64,000 nucleotides of DNA from Phragmites australis (lineage: Eukaryota > Streptophyta > Magnoliopsida > Poales > Poaceae): positions 4,804,001 through 4,868,000 of the forward strand of contig NC_084940.1 in the NCBI RefSeq assembly GCF_958298935.1, in the 5' to 3' direction. Made by a program: the position numbers and the translations under genes. Positions 21,406-32,760 of the stretch are shown here, one piece after another. The notes under the pieces are model-generated. The model was given only the letters and a program-made list of their open reading frames with translations, had not been told where the DNA came from and ran no database searches. How positions within the stretch are numbered: position 1 is the stretch's first letter; each line of letters opens with the position of its first letter.

Positions 21406-21948
21406 ATTGGCTAAGAAGCGGAACTGCGGTAGGGCCCCAACCCTCCAGATCCGCTCATGTATGTGTTGATGATCCCTCGCTATGCTCCTTTGTTAGTATC
21501 ACACATATATAAAAGCAAATTTTATAGAACACTATTTAGAAAAATTTCTGTAAGACTATATCCCGTAATATAATGATAAGACTGAAGAGAAAAAAAATAA
21601 ACACATATCATCATTAAAAAAAGATTATTTTATAAAACAAAATACTAGTATATAATTTACTTCCCACGCATACTAGAATAGTTTGGATCGATAGGGCCAA
21701 ATAATTGGCGTTCCTTGTCTCCGTGCCTCGCAAACCATGCACACATTATTGGGCGCCACGCCCCAAAGCTGCAGAAATCATTGGGCGCCAAGAACCAAAG
21801 CATGTGGGATGTCTCATGGCGATCGGACGTCCGGATGCGCGCGGTCTCGCTGATCCGACGGCGGCTGCAGCGCCTAACTGAAAAGGGCAGCGTAGTAACG
21901 CCGGCGACTACCCGAACAAGCTAGAGGTGCCAACACAAGCAAGTCGGC

Positions 21949-21955
21949 TATAAAT
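21949..21955 (+). promoter_or_regulatory. TATA box of the RING-H2 gene
   Basis: TATAAAT lies in the context CGGCTATAAATACACTGCC, 126 bases upstream of the start codon. A transcription start near 21,980 and a 5' UTR of about 100 bases would follow. Confidence 0.75.
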
Positions 21956-22080
21956 ACACTGCCCCCTTCCGCTCGTCTCGCTGCATCCATTTCCCTCCAC
22001 TCCTCGCGTCGACCGCCTCGGAAAAAACGGAAATTACAAACGAGTCCACGGATCGAAATCCCCGAATCCACACCACCGCG

Positions 22081-22551
22081 ATGGGGATCTCGAGCATGCC
22101 GGCGCCGAGGGACAGCCTGATGGCGTACCTGCTCTACAACACGGTGGTCTCCATCGCCGCGCTCGCGGGCCTGGTGCGGGCCGCGCTGGTTTTCCTCGAC
22201 CTCCAGGCCGCAGCGCCGCCGTCGCTGCGGTCGGGGGAGGGCGCGGACGGCGGGGACCGGCTTGCGGCGCCGGGGCCGGGGCCGGGGCTGGCGGAGAGGT
22301 TCAGGAGCGGCTTCACCCCGGCGCGGTTCGTGCAGACGACGCGCGACGCGGCGGCGGACTGCCGCGTGTGCCTGGCGCGGTTCGAGCCGGAGGCCGTGGT
22401 GAACCGGCTCCCCTGCGGCCACCTCTTCCACCGCGGCTGCCTCGAGACCTGGCTCCTCTACGACCGCGCCACCTGCCCGCTCTGCCGCGCCCGCCTCCTC
22501 CCTGCCGCCGATGAGCCCCCGCCGGCGCTCCGCCTCGTGGAATTCGAGTGA
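22081..22551 (+). CDS. XERICO-like RING-H2 finger protein (E3 ubiquitin ligase)
   Basis: This is a 156-residue single-exon protein. The N-terminus, MGISSMPAPRDSLMAYLLYN, matches the XERICO-type family (MG-S--PAP), and a hydrophobic segment at residues 12-39 should anchor it in a membrane. A Gly/Pro/Ala-rich linker follows at 45-72. The RING-H2 finger has Cys94, Cys97, Cys112, His114, His117, Cys120, Cys132 and Cys135 (C-X2-C-X14-C-X-H-X2-H-X2-C-X11-C-X2-C), with the usual Trp and Pro at 124 and 133. All zinc ligands are present, so it should be an active E3. XERICO relatives promote abscisic-acid accumulation and drought responses; that role here is by family only. Length matches the family (about 150-165 residues). 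The gene is GC-rich, as grass single-exon genes often are, and has a TATA box at 21,949. Confidence 0.92.
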   Translation: MGISSMPAPRDSLMAYLLYNTVVSIAALAGLVRAALVFLDLQAAAPPSLRSGEGADGGDRLAAPGPGPGLAERFRSGFTPARFVQTTRDAAADCRVCLARFEPEAVVNRLPCGHLFHRGCLETWLLYDRATCPLCRARLLPAADEPPPALRLVEFE

Positions 22552-23200
22552 TTCGATTCGGTCCGCCCGTCGCGCCCCCGGCTGTGTGCTGCCAGCTCCG
22601 TGTGGCCTTCCGTGTGAGCGTAGCAATTAGATGCTAGCTAGAGTCTCTCTCTCTGTCCCCACTTTTCGTTCGCTTCGTGCCGTCGGCCGTCGCTGTGCCG
22701 TGTACATTGTCGCAGTACCAGAGTGCTCCTATGGGTGTAGCACTCGACGAGCTCGTGTACATGTTTTCCGAACAAAGAAAATATCAACAAAAAAATATCG
22801 GAACCATGAATTGTCCTTGAGGCTCGGGTCCATTTGTGCCAAATCCTGTTTGGAGCGATTCTATCTGCAAATTTTGTTCAATCACTTTGTGGAAATTCAG
22901 ATGCAACCCCCCATATTGGAGATTGGGAGTACCATTTCTCTTCCAGCATCTGGACATGGCTTTCGCGTCCCAAAACAATCATTCGAAGAAGCTATTCCTG
23001 CAAGGTCCAAACAGAAGGCAGAAGAATCTTGCTTCTGTAGTGGAGGTCCTCCTCCAAACAGAAGGCAGAAGATTCTTTCTTTTTACGCATTTGCGGAGCG
23101 TTTACGCATTTGATCGAGGAGACAAGGCGCGCTGAAAGGCACTCCAAGGGGAGCGTTGTTTATCCGGGTCGGTCAGGTGGAGGATGGAGTACGTGGTCAT
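22552..23200 (+). other. 3' flank of the RING-H2 gene with a short direct repeat
   Basis: This stretch holds the likely 3' UTR, with no further gene. TCCAAACAGAAGGCAGAAGA occurs twice about 50 bases apart (near 23,007 and 23,056), and TTTACGCATTTG also occurs twice (near 23,081 and 23,100). Confidence 0.5.
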
Positions 23201-23219
23201 GGACGTGCCCTCCACTTAA

Positions 23220-24200
23220 GGTTCACAAACGAACTTTTGGACATTGAAAACCGTTACTCCGGTTACTGTGAAAACCAGTCAAAATTCGGTGAGAATTTGA
23301 TCAAATTTGCAATTCAGGGTAAATTTAGACCGAATCGATCGAACGGTAACCGATCGAATTCCATCGGTAACCAACCAAATTGATCAATTTATCAATCGGT
23401 TTTTCTATATTTCACGCATTGACCACATTCACCAGTAAATGGTCAAATTTCCCGATTTACTGAGCGCATTTCTCGATAACAAGTGAAGTTCAACAAAAAA
23501 AAAATAGTTCAACCTTGTAAAATCAATAACTAATTCATCTAAGCTTTAAATTAAGTAAAATTTTATTGGTTTCCTTGTAACATGATGTATATGATAAAGT
23601 ATTTATACTCATAAAAAATAGAATATTTTATATGAGAAAATGTATTTTCTAAACCTAATTAAATGCATAGTTAAGTCTTTGCTAATCCAAAAATCATGGA
23701 ACCAATTTTGTTAGTCTTCTTACATGGTCCTATATCTTTTAAAAATACACAAACTCATGAAATATGTTCAATTTCCATTCCATAAATCCGGAGTGTAGGA
23801 CGTATCTTAAGAGGATCTTTAAAATTGTATTCACTTTATTTAGAGTTTAATTAATTTCTCCATTATTTTTACAAAGTTCACAAGCAGAAAGTGAACATAT
23901 TAAGAAACAACACTGTAATTAAGTTTTTTCATGTCTACCATTATTTTTCACATTTCATAATGCACGCTTCAACTTTTTCTCTTTTTTTTCAAACTTCCTC
24001 CCTATAGAATATAATGCAAACGATATTATTTTTGAATTTTTTTTCCAAGAAGGTCTTAGAATTATCTCTAGTTGTTTAGTATTTTTTGTGATTTTTATTT
24101 TATTTTTTTGAATTTTTGAATTCAAATTTGAAAACCGATCGTATTATGAAATCGATGCAGACTGATAAGCTTGGTAATCGCGGTTATCGATCAGTAACCG
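23220..24200. repeat. Dispersed grass-type repeat with GGTTACCGAT motifs at both ends
   Basis: Both ends carry related text (CGGTAACCGATCGAATTC near 23,342 and CGGTTATCGATCAGTAACCG near 24,180). The interior is AT-rich and non-coding. The style resembles a high-copy transposon-derived repeat of grasses. The class was not determined and no target duplication was identified. Confidence 0.4.
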
Positions 24201-25679
24201 AAGAATTTTCAAACCCTGCCCCCACCTTGCTTGGTGTGCCCGTATCATCGATGCCACATGCGATCCTCGCATGTGGCGGATCTAGAACAAAAACTAGTGG
24301 CTCTCCTTTTTCTTCTTCATTCTCCTCTTTTTTCTTCTTCTTTATTCTCTTATTCCTCTTCCATGACAAAAAAACTGACGGGGGTGGATCCGTCGCTGGT
24401 CCTTGTCAACAAAAGCAACTTCTCCTTGCAATTGCAAATGTACATGCACCGAGCCTCTCCCGGATGTCAGTCGAAATTGCGCTCACTCGTAGCTCGCCGA
24501 TCTCCGTCGTTTAACTGACGAAAAATAGAAGAGTTTCAAATAGTGAACAATAACTGAAGCCCTTTAGTGTTTCAGAGATGGGGTGTTTTGTGATGCGAAA
24601 GCACAACATTTTCTGGTTTTTTTCTTCCTATTTATTGAGAATCGACATAACCATATACTCCTATATCTAAGGCACGAACCATGAGTGGAAAATCGTGATC
24701 CATCCACTATCTCCGTGCTTGGCAACATGACTAAAATCTTACCAAAATAAAAGGACCACTTGAAGGTGTATCTAACCCGTAAGTGTAGTTTTCATAATTA
24801 ATAATAATATCTATGGACTAACAATTGTGTTGAGAATTATTAGTAGATTGTTCCATAGATGATGCATGGAGGATTGATCATGAATTATTGAGAAATATCA
24901 TATGACCAAGAGAAATCCTGATTGAGGAATTAACTTTGAGAGAAACTGGAACTCATGAATGAGAAATTCACTTTGAAAGAAACCAAAAATCCTGATCGAG
25001 GAAATTCACTTTGAGAGAAACCGAAAAACCTACCCTCTGAGAGTTATGAGTGTTTGGCGGCCTAGCTTCCAGGGGTTGAAATATGACCGCCGTCTGCACA
25101 AGGGTAAGGTTCCAAGTTATGTGGAGGTTAAGTCATTTTTGGGGATCAAGTGATTAAATATATAAGATTGTCAATTGAGTTTTTACATACTAACTCATGT
25201 GATATGTGCTTGGGTGAGTTGGGGTTAGGTTCCATATAAAAACAAGTATTGAATTAAGATATTTAATATGTCGTATTGGAAGAGTAAGATCAAAACAAGG
25301 TTAATGGACAACTTATATGCTTGATGCTTGTGGTTCATGTTTTGGTGGTGAACTGGATGAAGATGATATGAAAAGAGAAGTTTTTTACGCTTGGTGTATG
25401 GGAAGCAATCAAGTGAATTTCATTAAGCTTTTGGAAGATCGAGAGAGGATCGAGATGTGAAGCGAGGATGAACATTGTCATCAAGCTCAAGTGAAGATTT
25501 GATGTCAACACTAGAAGAAGCATGGGATCTCGGATAATGTGTTTGTCAAGTCCAACGGGATAGCTAGCTTAAGGCAAATGTATAAAATGTAGGGTATTTT
25601 CTTTTGCCGATTAATGGTGATTGGAGAAAAAATGACCGGATTGATAGGATAAATACCGTACTATCAAGTCAATCATACC

Positions 25680-28235
25680 TTCTTTTAATAGAGATTATGA
25701 TCATCATGCATATATTGAAGGGAGCTAGCGGTTCATAGAGAATTTGAGAAATATGACCTGTGTGAAAAGCAAAAGGTTATGGTTGCCTCTAGTGTCTTTA
25801 CTAAATATGCTTTAAATGAGTGAAAATATGCTTGTAGACAAGATAAGGTACCTCAATCTTGAAAAACCATGAAAAGATATTTGAGAGATATTTATGTTCC
25901 TACGTATTATCCTAATATCTTTTTCAAGAAACTACAATATTTAAAACAAGGTAGTAAAACTACTAGAGCATACTATAAAGACTTGCATAATTATTTGTTG
26001 TGCTGTGGGGGAGATGAATGTGAAGAGACTATAAAGATCTGATTTTTAAGATGGCTTAATCAAGAAATTCAGCACATGCTTCTTCATGAAACATATAGTT
26101 CTTTATCTCATTTGCTACAGCTTGCTTGTGAAGCTGAATGTCAAATTGGAATAGACATGAGAAAACAAGAATCTGTGAAACATATGTTTGTGTCTCCTGC
26201 TATCACTAACAGCTTGTAGGAAGTGAAGAATAATCCAAAGAGGGAGAATAAGCTAACAAGCCCATCTCTTCATGAAGAGAATCTTGCTGCACCTACACCA
26301 TCTGAGGAGAGCATAAAAGGTAATAAAATTGGTGCTACCATCGTTAAAGGTGACTTTGTTTGTAATGAACTATCAATATTCACTACTCATGTTATTTTAG
26401 AGCAATCATTAATGGACATATCTACTAAATTTTCTTTATCACAAGTTTATCTGGTTGATATTCCTTGTGATAAAGAAAAGTTGTGTGATGTTTCACTTAT
26501 ATCTATGCCACAACTAGTGAATGAACATGTTATTCCTATTTTTGAACCATTTGTTGTTGTTGAAGATAAACATGTTGTTCACATTATTGATAAGAAAGAA
26601 GAGTTAGAATTACTGTCTTCTTTAAATACTTGACGCTATATTGAATTTGATAATGTTTGTGAGCTCAATGTCTTATTTGCTATGTTCTACTGATATGATT
26701 TTCTATATCATTTGGTCTTATTTGCCATGTCCTACTAATACGATTTTCTATATTATTGACAATTATAAGTATAAAGGAATGTATCTTATGCATAGAGTGT
26801 ACATTTATTTAAATTTGAAGACACCTCTTTTTCACAATGAGACGTGTTGTGTAGATGATCATAGTAGCGCTAATATTTCTTTCTCTAGTTCCTTTATTAG
26901 TGCAAATGAGCTACAAGTTTTTTCTCTAGAAGGGGAGTGTTGTGGGCAACCAAATACCACAATATGTTCTCCTTGTGCAAAACTTTTAGAATTCTTTCAC
27001 GTCGAAATTTGCCTCACCCTCTCTTGTGCATGCTAACGCTCGAGAGAGTTGGTTTCCTCCTGTTGTCAATTTTTCAAAAGAACAAATAATGCTTCACAAT
27101 GATATTTCTTTTCTTGTGAGCTACAATAAGCTTAAAGACAAATCGAAACCGAGGATGGTTTCCCATCAAGAAGGGGAGAATGCTGAAGACATAACTGGCT
27201 CACGTATGACCATGCCTATGTTATACAACAATAAAACTAAGGTGCATGCATTCTATGTTAGTTTTACCTATTATATATTTGAGCAAAGGGTGATGCACCA
27301 TGAGTTCTGTATGTTTTCATTTTCAGAACTATTGGCATGGATTAATGTAAAGGAAGGAGGAAGTGCATGGAGGATAAATAAAATTGATTGGGGACCAACT
27401 CGGAACCTTCTTCAATTATTCTTCAAAGCCACCACGTCGTTTATGGGCCAAGGAAAGCAAGAGTTTGAGTTAAACACGTTCTGGATTTGGATTCATACTG
27501 CAAAAATAGTGCTGGATTCAATTGATAGTAATTTATTCACATGGAGTCTGTTTCGAACGTTCTTAGACTTCTTGTAAAGCTTATTAAGTCTACTTTTCAA
27601 CGGATCCAACCTCACTTCCAAATTCTGTTCATGGCAGTCGCAACCGCCAAAATAGTATGTGTCTGTTTTTAGAAACGGTGTTGCGATGGGCTTTGAGCCT
27701 TGTAACTTCATTTGGGACCTCGGCCCAAGTGGGGCCCAAGGTGTATGTGCCCCAACCTGGTGGAGGATGACCTAGGGTTTTTCCCTTGGCCGTCATCCCA
27801 CCCTCATAAATAGCTAGGTATCCCTTTAGGTTTTTCGGGTTTTGTTAGATTAAAGTTTAGCCATTGCTACGTTACTGTGTAGACTTGCGTGTCGGCTAGA
27901 CCGCATGTTCTACTGTCTTTGAAACCCCATCTTATTGAGTTTATCAATTTGAATCTTCAATTCATACCCTAAATTTCAAATTGCTCTTTTTCTTGTTCTT
28001 GCATTGTTCTTCATCGCATTGCAGGAATTAACCTTCGTGATTAGATTAATCGTGTTGTGGCAAGGTTGATAACACTTGAGGTGTGGTGTAGCGATTGCTA
28101 AGGCGCAACGTCATGTACGTTTGTAGTCCGATCGTCAACGTCGCTCCTCACCGACTTCGTTTATCAAACTCACCTAAAGATCAGGTTAACACTCAAACCA
28201 CAATCGTGGTGTTTATCATTAGGCACTCCCTCCTG
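25680..28235 (+). mobile_element. Decayed Ty3/gypsy-type gag and 3' LTR-like region (nested)
   Basis: From about 25,750 the plus strand reads a retrotransposon gag core in frame with stops: EKQKVMVASSVFTKYALNE, TMKRYLRDIYVPTYYPNIF, ARAYY-like (TRAYYKDLHNYLL), then FLRWLNQEIQHML and LLQLACEAECQIG. TGA replaces conserved Trp codons (for example near 25,823 and 25,858), and another stop is at 26,041. The frame 26,223-26,633 continues with a low-complexity acidic region and no domain I recognise. No reverse transcriptase follows. About 27,600-28,235 resembles an LTR (TATA-like CATAAATAG near 27,806). A matching left LTR was not found. It may be a non-autonomous element. Confidence 0.5.
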
Positions 28236-28264
28236 CCCCTTTAGTGTCACTTCAGGTGTTCCTT

Positions 28265-29225
28265 GATCACCTCCACCTTGCGTTCTTGCACCAACAATGG
28301 TGTTGTCACCACTGCACAAGCATGCACAATGAGCAATGTCGACTGGTCGTCTTCGACCTCGACCATCAAAGTCTTGTCATTGCGCTTTGGTTGTCAGCAG
28401 TCTCTAGCCCAGTTCTCGGGTTTGCCGCAATTATGACATTTGTCTTGAGACCGATCCTTCCCACCGTGGCCACCAGTGTCGCCGCATGCGCTATCGTCAG
28501 AACGCCTGCTGTGTCCATGATGTCGTCCCGATGCCCCTTCTTGACTGCATGGAAGGATCTCCCACCTGCTGACGATCTTTGAGTCAGACCATCCATTCTT
28601 CCTTAGTGAGAAATAGCTTGCCCTCGGTGTTGGAGTTGGCGTAACCGCCATCACCGTATCTCTCCTGGGCTGCCTTTAGATGTTCAACCACCCCCTCCAG
28701 CGACAACGCATCCAGATCAAGCAAGGTCTCAACGAACAATGCGATCTACTAGAGCTGTGGAGGGACAACATGAAGCATCTTCTGTACCACACGTTCATCC
28801 TCGATGTCCACACGAAGGACCTTCAAAGATCTCACCAGGCCAGAAAGGCGTATTGCAAAGTCGTCAACAATCTCACCATCGTGGAATGCGATGTCTTCAA
28901 GTTCTCAGAGCAACTACTGTGCCTTGGCCTTCCGGACTTGATCGACATCAACATGCATAGTCTTTATGGAGTACCAATCCTCCTTGGAGCTGGGTTTGTT
29001 GGCGATGGCCGAGATCATTTTGAGAGGCATCGCGTGCAAGATGGCTTCGAGTGCCATCATGTCTTCTTGGACCCCTACACCACCATGATCAACCGCCTCC
29101 CATAGCCCTCTCGCTTGAAGCATAACCTTCATCATCATCGACCAATTGCCACAGTTGGTTCGTGTTAACATTAGATACACCGTAGAGCAACCAATCTCCC
29201 TCACGATGCGCTGCACTGCAATCTC
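28265..29225 (-). pseudogene. Copia gag remnant
   Basis: Minus-strand frames give a copia gag in pieces: an N-terminal part (29,216-28,914) with NCGNWSMMMKVMLQARGLWE and EDWYSIKTMHV, and a middle part antisense to 28,680-28,910. The zinc knuckle at about 28,400 reads CHNCGKPENWARDC, in which the knuckle His is replaced by Asn. Frameshifts separate the pieces, so it is not functional. It belongs to the copia element bounded by 24,465 and 31,201. Confidence 0.72.
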
Positions 29226-29306
29226 ACTTTCGTCGTCACCACAGTGTCATGGCCAACGCAGTGGAGGGGAATGAGACTAGGGATGACTGCGTTGCGGAGT
29301 AGTCCG

Positions 29307-30839
29307 TGTCGGAGGATGAACTCCTGTCGCAGGGATCCCGAGAGACCCCTTTTTAAAGATTCGGCTGGGGGGATGATCCTGAACGAGTTCGTTGGGGAAA
29401 TAAATGGAAACGGAAATAAATGCAACGGCCGGTGGTGGGGGATGATCGACCTAGTGCAAAAAAGAGATAAATGCACCGGGGTTTAGACAGGTTCGAGCCG
29501 CACGGGGGCGTAATACCCTACTCCTGTGTGGATGCAATATCCTTCCTTGAAGGGAATTCTTCAAGGATGTGTCTGGGTACAAGGGTGTATCGTCTAACAG
29601 GGAGCTTGAGGCTCTCTTGCTCTAGCTCTACTCGAGCTTGCTTGTGGTGTTCTTCGAGATTTCTTGTGCGGATTCTGAGTCTTTCGGGCGTGTCTTCGAG
29701 AGTGTCGGGGTGGTGTTCAGGTCTTCAAGCCTGTGTTACTTGATCTTGGATCAAACTAGGTCTAGCTGGGTCTGCTTTCCTGTGTTATCCATCCCTTCCT
29801 TTTATACACACGCCGACCTCGACTTACCCCGAATGGGAAAGAGGGGGTGCGAGTGCCAAGACCCCACGGAGAAAGGCGTCATCATTCCGTCCGGGCGAAG
29901 TGACAGGGGCGGTGGAAAAATGCGGCGCGCATCCGACCACCCCCCACTGTGGACGTCCCGGCGCCGTTGAGAGGGCCCACCGGGCGGCCACAGAGGCACC
30001 CGGCGCGCCCACCCTGTCTTGTTCTTCTGTCAGGGCAGGGTGGCAAGCGGAACGCTTTGATCCTGGCAACGTTATACCGAGGTACCCCGGATGATACGGG
30101 ACGGGACCCGTGCAATTAATGGACCCACGCCCCTCTGCCAAAGCATGACAGGGACTGACACTACGGCGTGGGCAGTTGGAAATGTCAGGATGTCAGGCCG
30201 CGCGTGCCCATTAAATGAGGTATTTGACCTTTGACTGGCTGACACCTCGCCGATGGGTCCCTTCGGGTCGTCGGGGCGTCGGGTGATCTTGCGCGAACCT
30301 TCAGGGAACCGAGTCCTCGGGGGCTGCCACGTGCAGCCCCGAGCACTCTCTTCCGAGCACTCCTGTAGGACCTTCGGGGAACCGAGTCCTCGGGGGCTGC
30401 CACGTGCAGCCCCGAGCACTCTCTCCCGAGCACTCCTGTAGGACCTTCGGGGAACCGAGTCCTCAGGGGCTACGACGTGCAGCCCCGAGCACTCTCTCCC
30501 GAGCACTCCTGTAGAACCTTCGGGGAACCGAGTCCTCGGGGGCTGCCACGTGCAGCCCCGAGCACTCTCTCCCGAGCACTTGGCTGTTCGGCCCATCGGG
30601 GGACTATGGTACTCGGGGGCGAGCGGGCACCCTTCCGAGCACTTTCTTCCCGGTACTTGGACTCTGTAGGTCATCGGGGAACTGGAGTGCTCGGGAACCA
30701 GAGGCTGTGGCCCCGAGCACCTTCTCCCGGAACTTAGATTCTCCTCATCCTGCAGGGGGACCTCGCGGGATGGTGACACGTGGCGGCCGGCCGGCCTGGT
30801 CTCGGGACTCAGGCACCCCTGGTTCCTGATACACCGACA
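29307..30839 (-). mobile_element. Solo LTR (gypsy-type) of 1,533 bp inserted in the copia leader
   Basis: The ends are inverted TGTCGG (29,307) and CCGACA (30,839). Flanking 5-mers are GTCCG (29,302-29,306) and GTTCG (30,840-30,844), a target duplication with one transition. It separates the copia primer-binding site from its gag, as a nested insertion would. A minus-strand TATA (TGTATAAAAGG, about 29,817-29,806) and a tandem array at 30,300-30,580 fit promoter and U3 regions. No internal domain exists, so recombination has left a solo LTR. Long ORFs here (for example the 277-codon minus frame ending at 30,072) are by-products of GC-rich tandem repeats. Confidence 0.75.
30300..30580 (+). repeat. 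73-bp tandem repeat, about 3.9 copies
   Basis: Units start at 30,300, 30,373, 30,446 and 30,519 with near identity. Each contains a near-palindrome, GGGGCTGCCACGTGCAGCCC, centred on a CACGTG box. It lies in the U3 part of the solo LTR and may have acted as an enhancer array. Confidence 0.93.
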
Positions 30840-31257
30840 GTTCGCATATCCACTGGTGATATGGACATACTCTGAACTCAGATCTCGACCCAGCTCTGAT
30901 GCCAATTGTCAGTCAAAATCGTGCTCACTCACAGCTCACCGATCGCTCCACCGTTTAACTGACAAAAACAGGCGAGTTTCGGATAGTGACAGTAACCGAT
31001 GAACATCAGTGTTTCAGAGGCAGGGTGTTTTGTGCTGCGAAAGCACAGTGTTTTTTTGGTTTTTTCATTGCTATTTATTGAGAATCAACACAACCATATA
31101 CTCCTACATCTAAGGCACGAACCGTGAGTGGGAAATCATGATCGATCCACCATCTCCACACGCGGCAACATGATTGAAACCTGACTGAAATAAAAGGACC
31201 ACTAACCTGCACTAACCTGAAGAAGTGCTTCAATGTGGACCAAAAGCACATTTTAGT

Positions 31258-31575
31258 AAGACTAAATTTCAAAAACCTATAACTATTTTAACATATATTG
31301 CAAAAAACTATAACTTTTGGTGCCATTTTAAAAACCTATAATTATTTTAACACATGTTAAAAAACTATAACTTTTTCACCGTAGACCCACCTTTCATCCT
31401 CTATAATATGTAATAAGAGGATTAACTGTGAGTACAACTGTTACCAGAGGATGACATGTAGGCTCACGGTGAAAAAATTATGTCAAAATAATTATAGGTT
31501 TTTAAAATAAGCACTAGAAGTTATAGTTTTTTTAATATATATCAAAATAGTTATATATTTTTTAAAATTTACTCT
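31258..31575. mobile_element. Foldback MITE of about 318 bp
   Basis: The halves are reverse complements centred near 31,416. AAAACCTATAACTATTTTAACAT-type text on the left matches its complement on the right, and CTTTTTCACCGTAGACCCAC at about 31,370 matches GTAGGCTCACGGTGAAAAAA at about 31,451. Within each arm the AACCTATAA-TATTTTAACA unit occurs twice, so the element is a palindrome of tandem repeats. There is no ORF. Possible ends are AGNNTAAATTT/AAATTTACTCT; the target duplication is unclear. Confidence 0.72.
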
Positions 31576-32760
31576 TTCAGAGCTGACACAAACTATCACG
31601 GGAATTATTTCCGATTCCTGCAGAAATTAAATTGTTTCTTTTTTTTTTTGAAATTATCGCTTCAGGCTGACCTGTGTGACTGATGTCCACTGCCGTTGCT
31701 GCTCAGTACGCCGAGCGAGCAGAGCACGTCCTTGTCACTCGAGCCAAGCACGCGGCAAGTTTGTTGTGACGTCGAGTTCCGCCATTCAGGTAGGCATCAT
31801 CCGTGACATCTCCAGCGTCATCTGGTCAGGCCGGACGCCGCCGGAAGCGACAAGCTTGGCCCTCCGACGAAGCAAACGCGCGTTTAACGCCACGGTGCAG
31901 CATCGAGAGTATATACTACTGTCGCTGTAAACCTCGCAGAATTTGCAAGGGAGACGGTGGAACACGAACCGGTGACTGCACCGTGTGGATCCATGTGCTG
32001 TCATCTTGTTCACATGCCGGCTGTGTCTCAGTGTCTGCCTCCGTCGGTAATGGGAACACGCAGCCACGCAGCCGCAGGGGTGTTTTGCTGCCCTTGTCGA
32101 CCAGGGGGGGAAGGAGAATCGACGAGGAAACGCCGCGGCTGTGGACAGGATGGATTCAGATTTGGGACCCTTCGTCTGCCGAGGGAGGTAAGCGGAACGA
32201 AGAGAAAAAAAGGTTGCGGGGTTCCCATGCGTGCTGGTGGAGTGGTGGGAAAAGGTCCTCTAACGCTTCTGACACATGGATCAATTTGAAGTGAGCTCCA
32301 CGTGTTTACGGCGACATCAGCCTGTGCAATTATACCAGAAGAACCACGTCCATACTGGTGTCAGCTGTCTTGTCTGTGCTGGATATACTATCCTCTAACC
32401 TGAACAATTGCAAACCGTGTCTTCCGTCATATATGCTCAGTGATTCACAAGTACTCTCTGGCATCATAAATATTTATCGTTTTTAATTATTCTTGGTTTC
32501 TGATATGTAACTCTAACCATTGTTTTATATTAGAATATTATTATAATGTCTAATAAAAATATACTATTATAAAAATATTTTTAAGATAAATCTACAAGTG
32601 CTATTTTTATGTTTCTAAATTAAATATTTTGAGAGTTATTAGCGGTTAAAATTTTAAAAATTTAATCGGATCTTAATCAAAGCGATAAATATTTAAGTTC
32701 AAAGGAAGTACTATTTGTTTCGGCTTCCCAGATCAGGCACAGTGTGATCAGTTTAGGACT
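31576..32760. other. Unassigned stretch, no gene supported
   Basis: 31,680-32,290 is moderately GC-rich with overlapping open frames on both strands but no recognisable domain. 32,450-32,720 is AT-rich. Nothing further was identified. Confidence 0.35.

Larger units (their letters stand above)
24465..31201 (-). mobile_element. Old Ty1/copia retrotransposon, minus strand, with nested insertions
   Basis: Direct repeats at 24,465-24,758 (3' LTR) and 30,907-31,201 (5' LTR) are about 80-85% alike by eye. On the minus strand each runs TGGTCCTTTTATTT...CTGACA, the canonical TG..CA ends. One base inside the 5' LTR is a primer-binding site (TTGGCATCAGAGCTG, 30,905-30,891) complementary to initiator tRNA-Met. 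The copia gag follows at about 29,225-28,265. Pol is missing. A solo LTR (29,307-30,839) and a plus-strand gypsy-like block (about 24,760-28,235) are nested inside. No 5-bp duplication is evident at the outer ends. The LTR divergence makes this one of the oldest intact-bordered elements here. Confidence 0.72.

Noticed and set aside
21874..22626. 250-codon minus-strand frame opposite the RING-H2 gene
   Set aside because: It is the antisense shadow of a GC-rich coding exon, Arg-rich and without domains, while the plus strand has a complete RING-H2 finger.
24465..24758. Reading this block as a stand-alone MITE
   Set aside because: It has a direct-repeat partner at 30,907-31,201 with TG..CA ends and an adjacent tRNA-Met primer site, so it is an LTR.
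30072..30905. 277-codon open frame on the minus strand
   Set aside because: It lies over the GC-rich 73-bp tandem array and the solo LTR. Its translation just repeats the array and resembles no protein.
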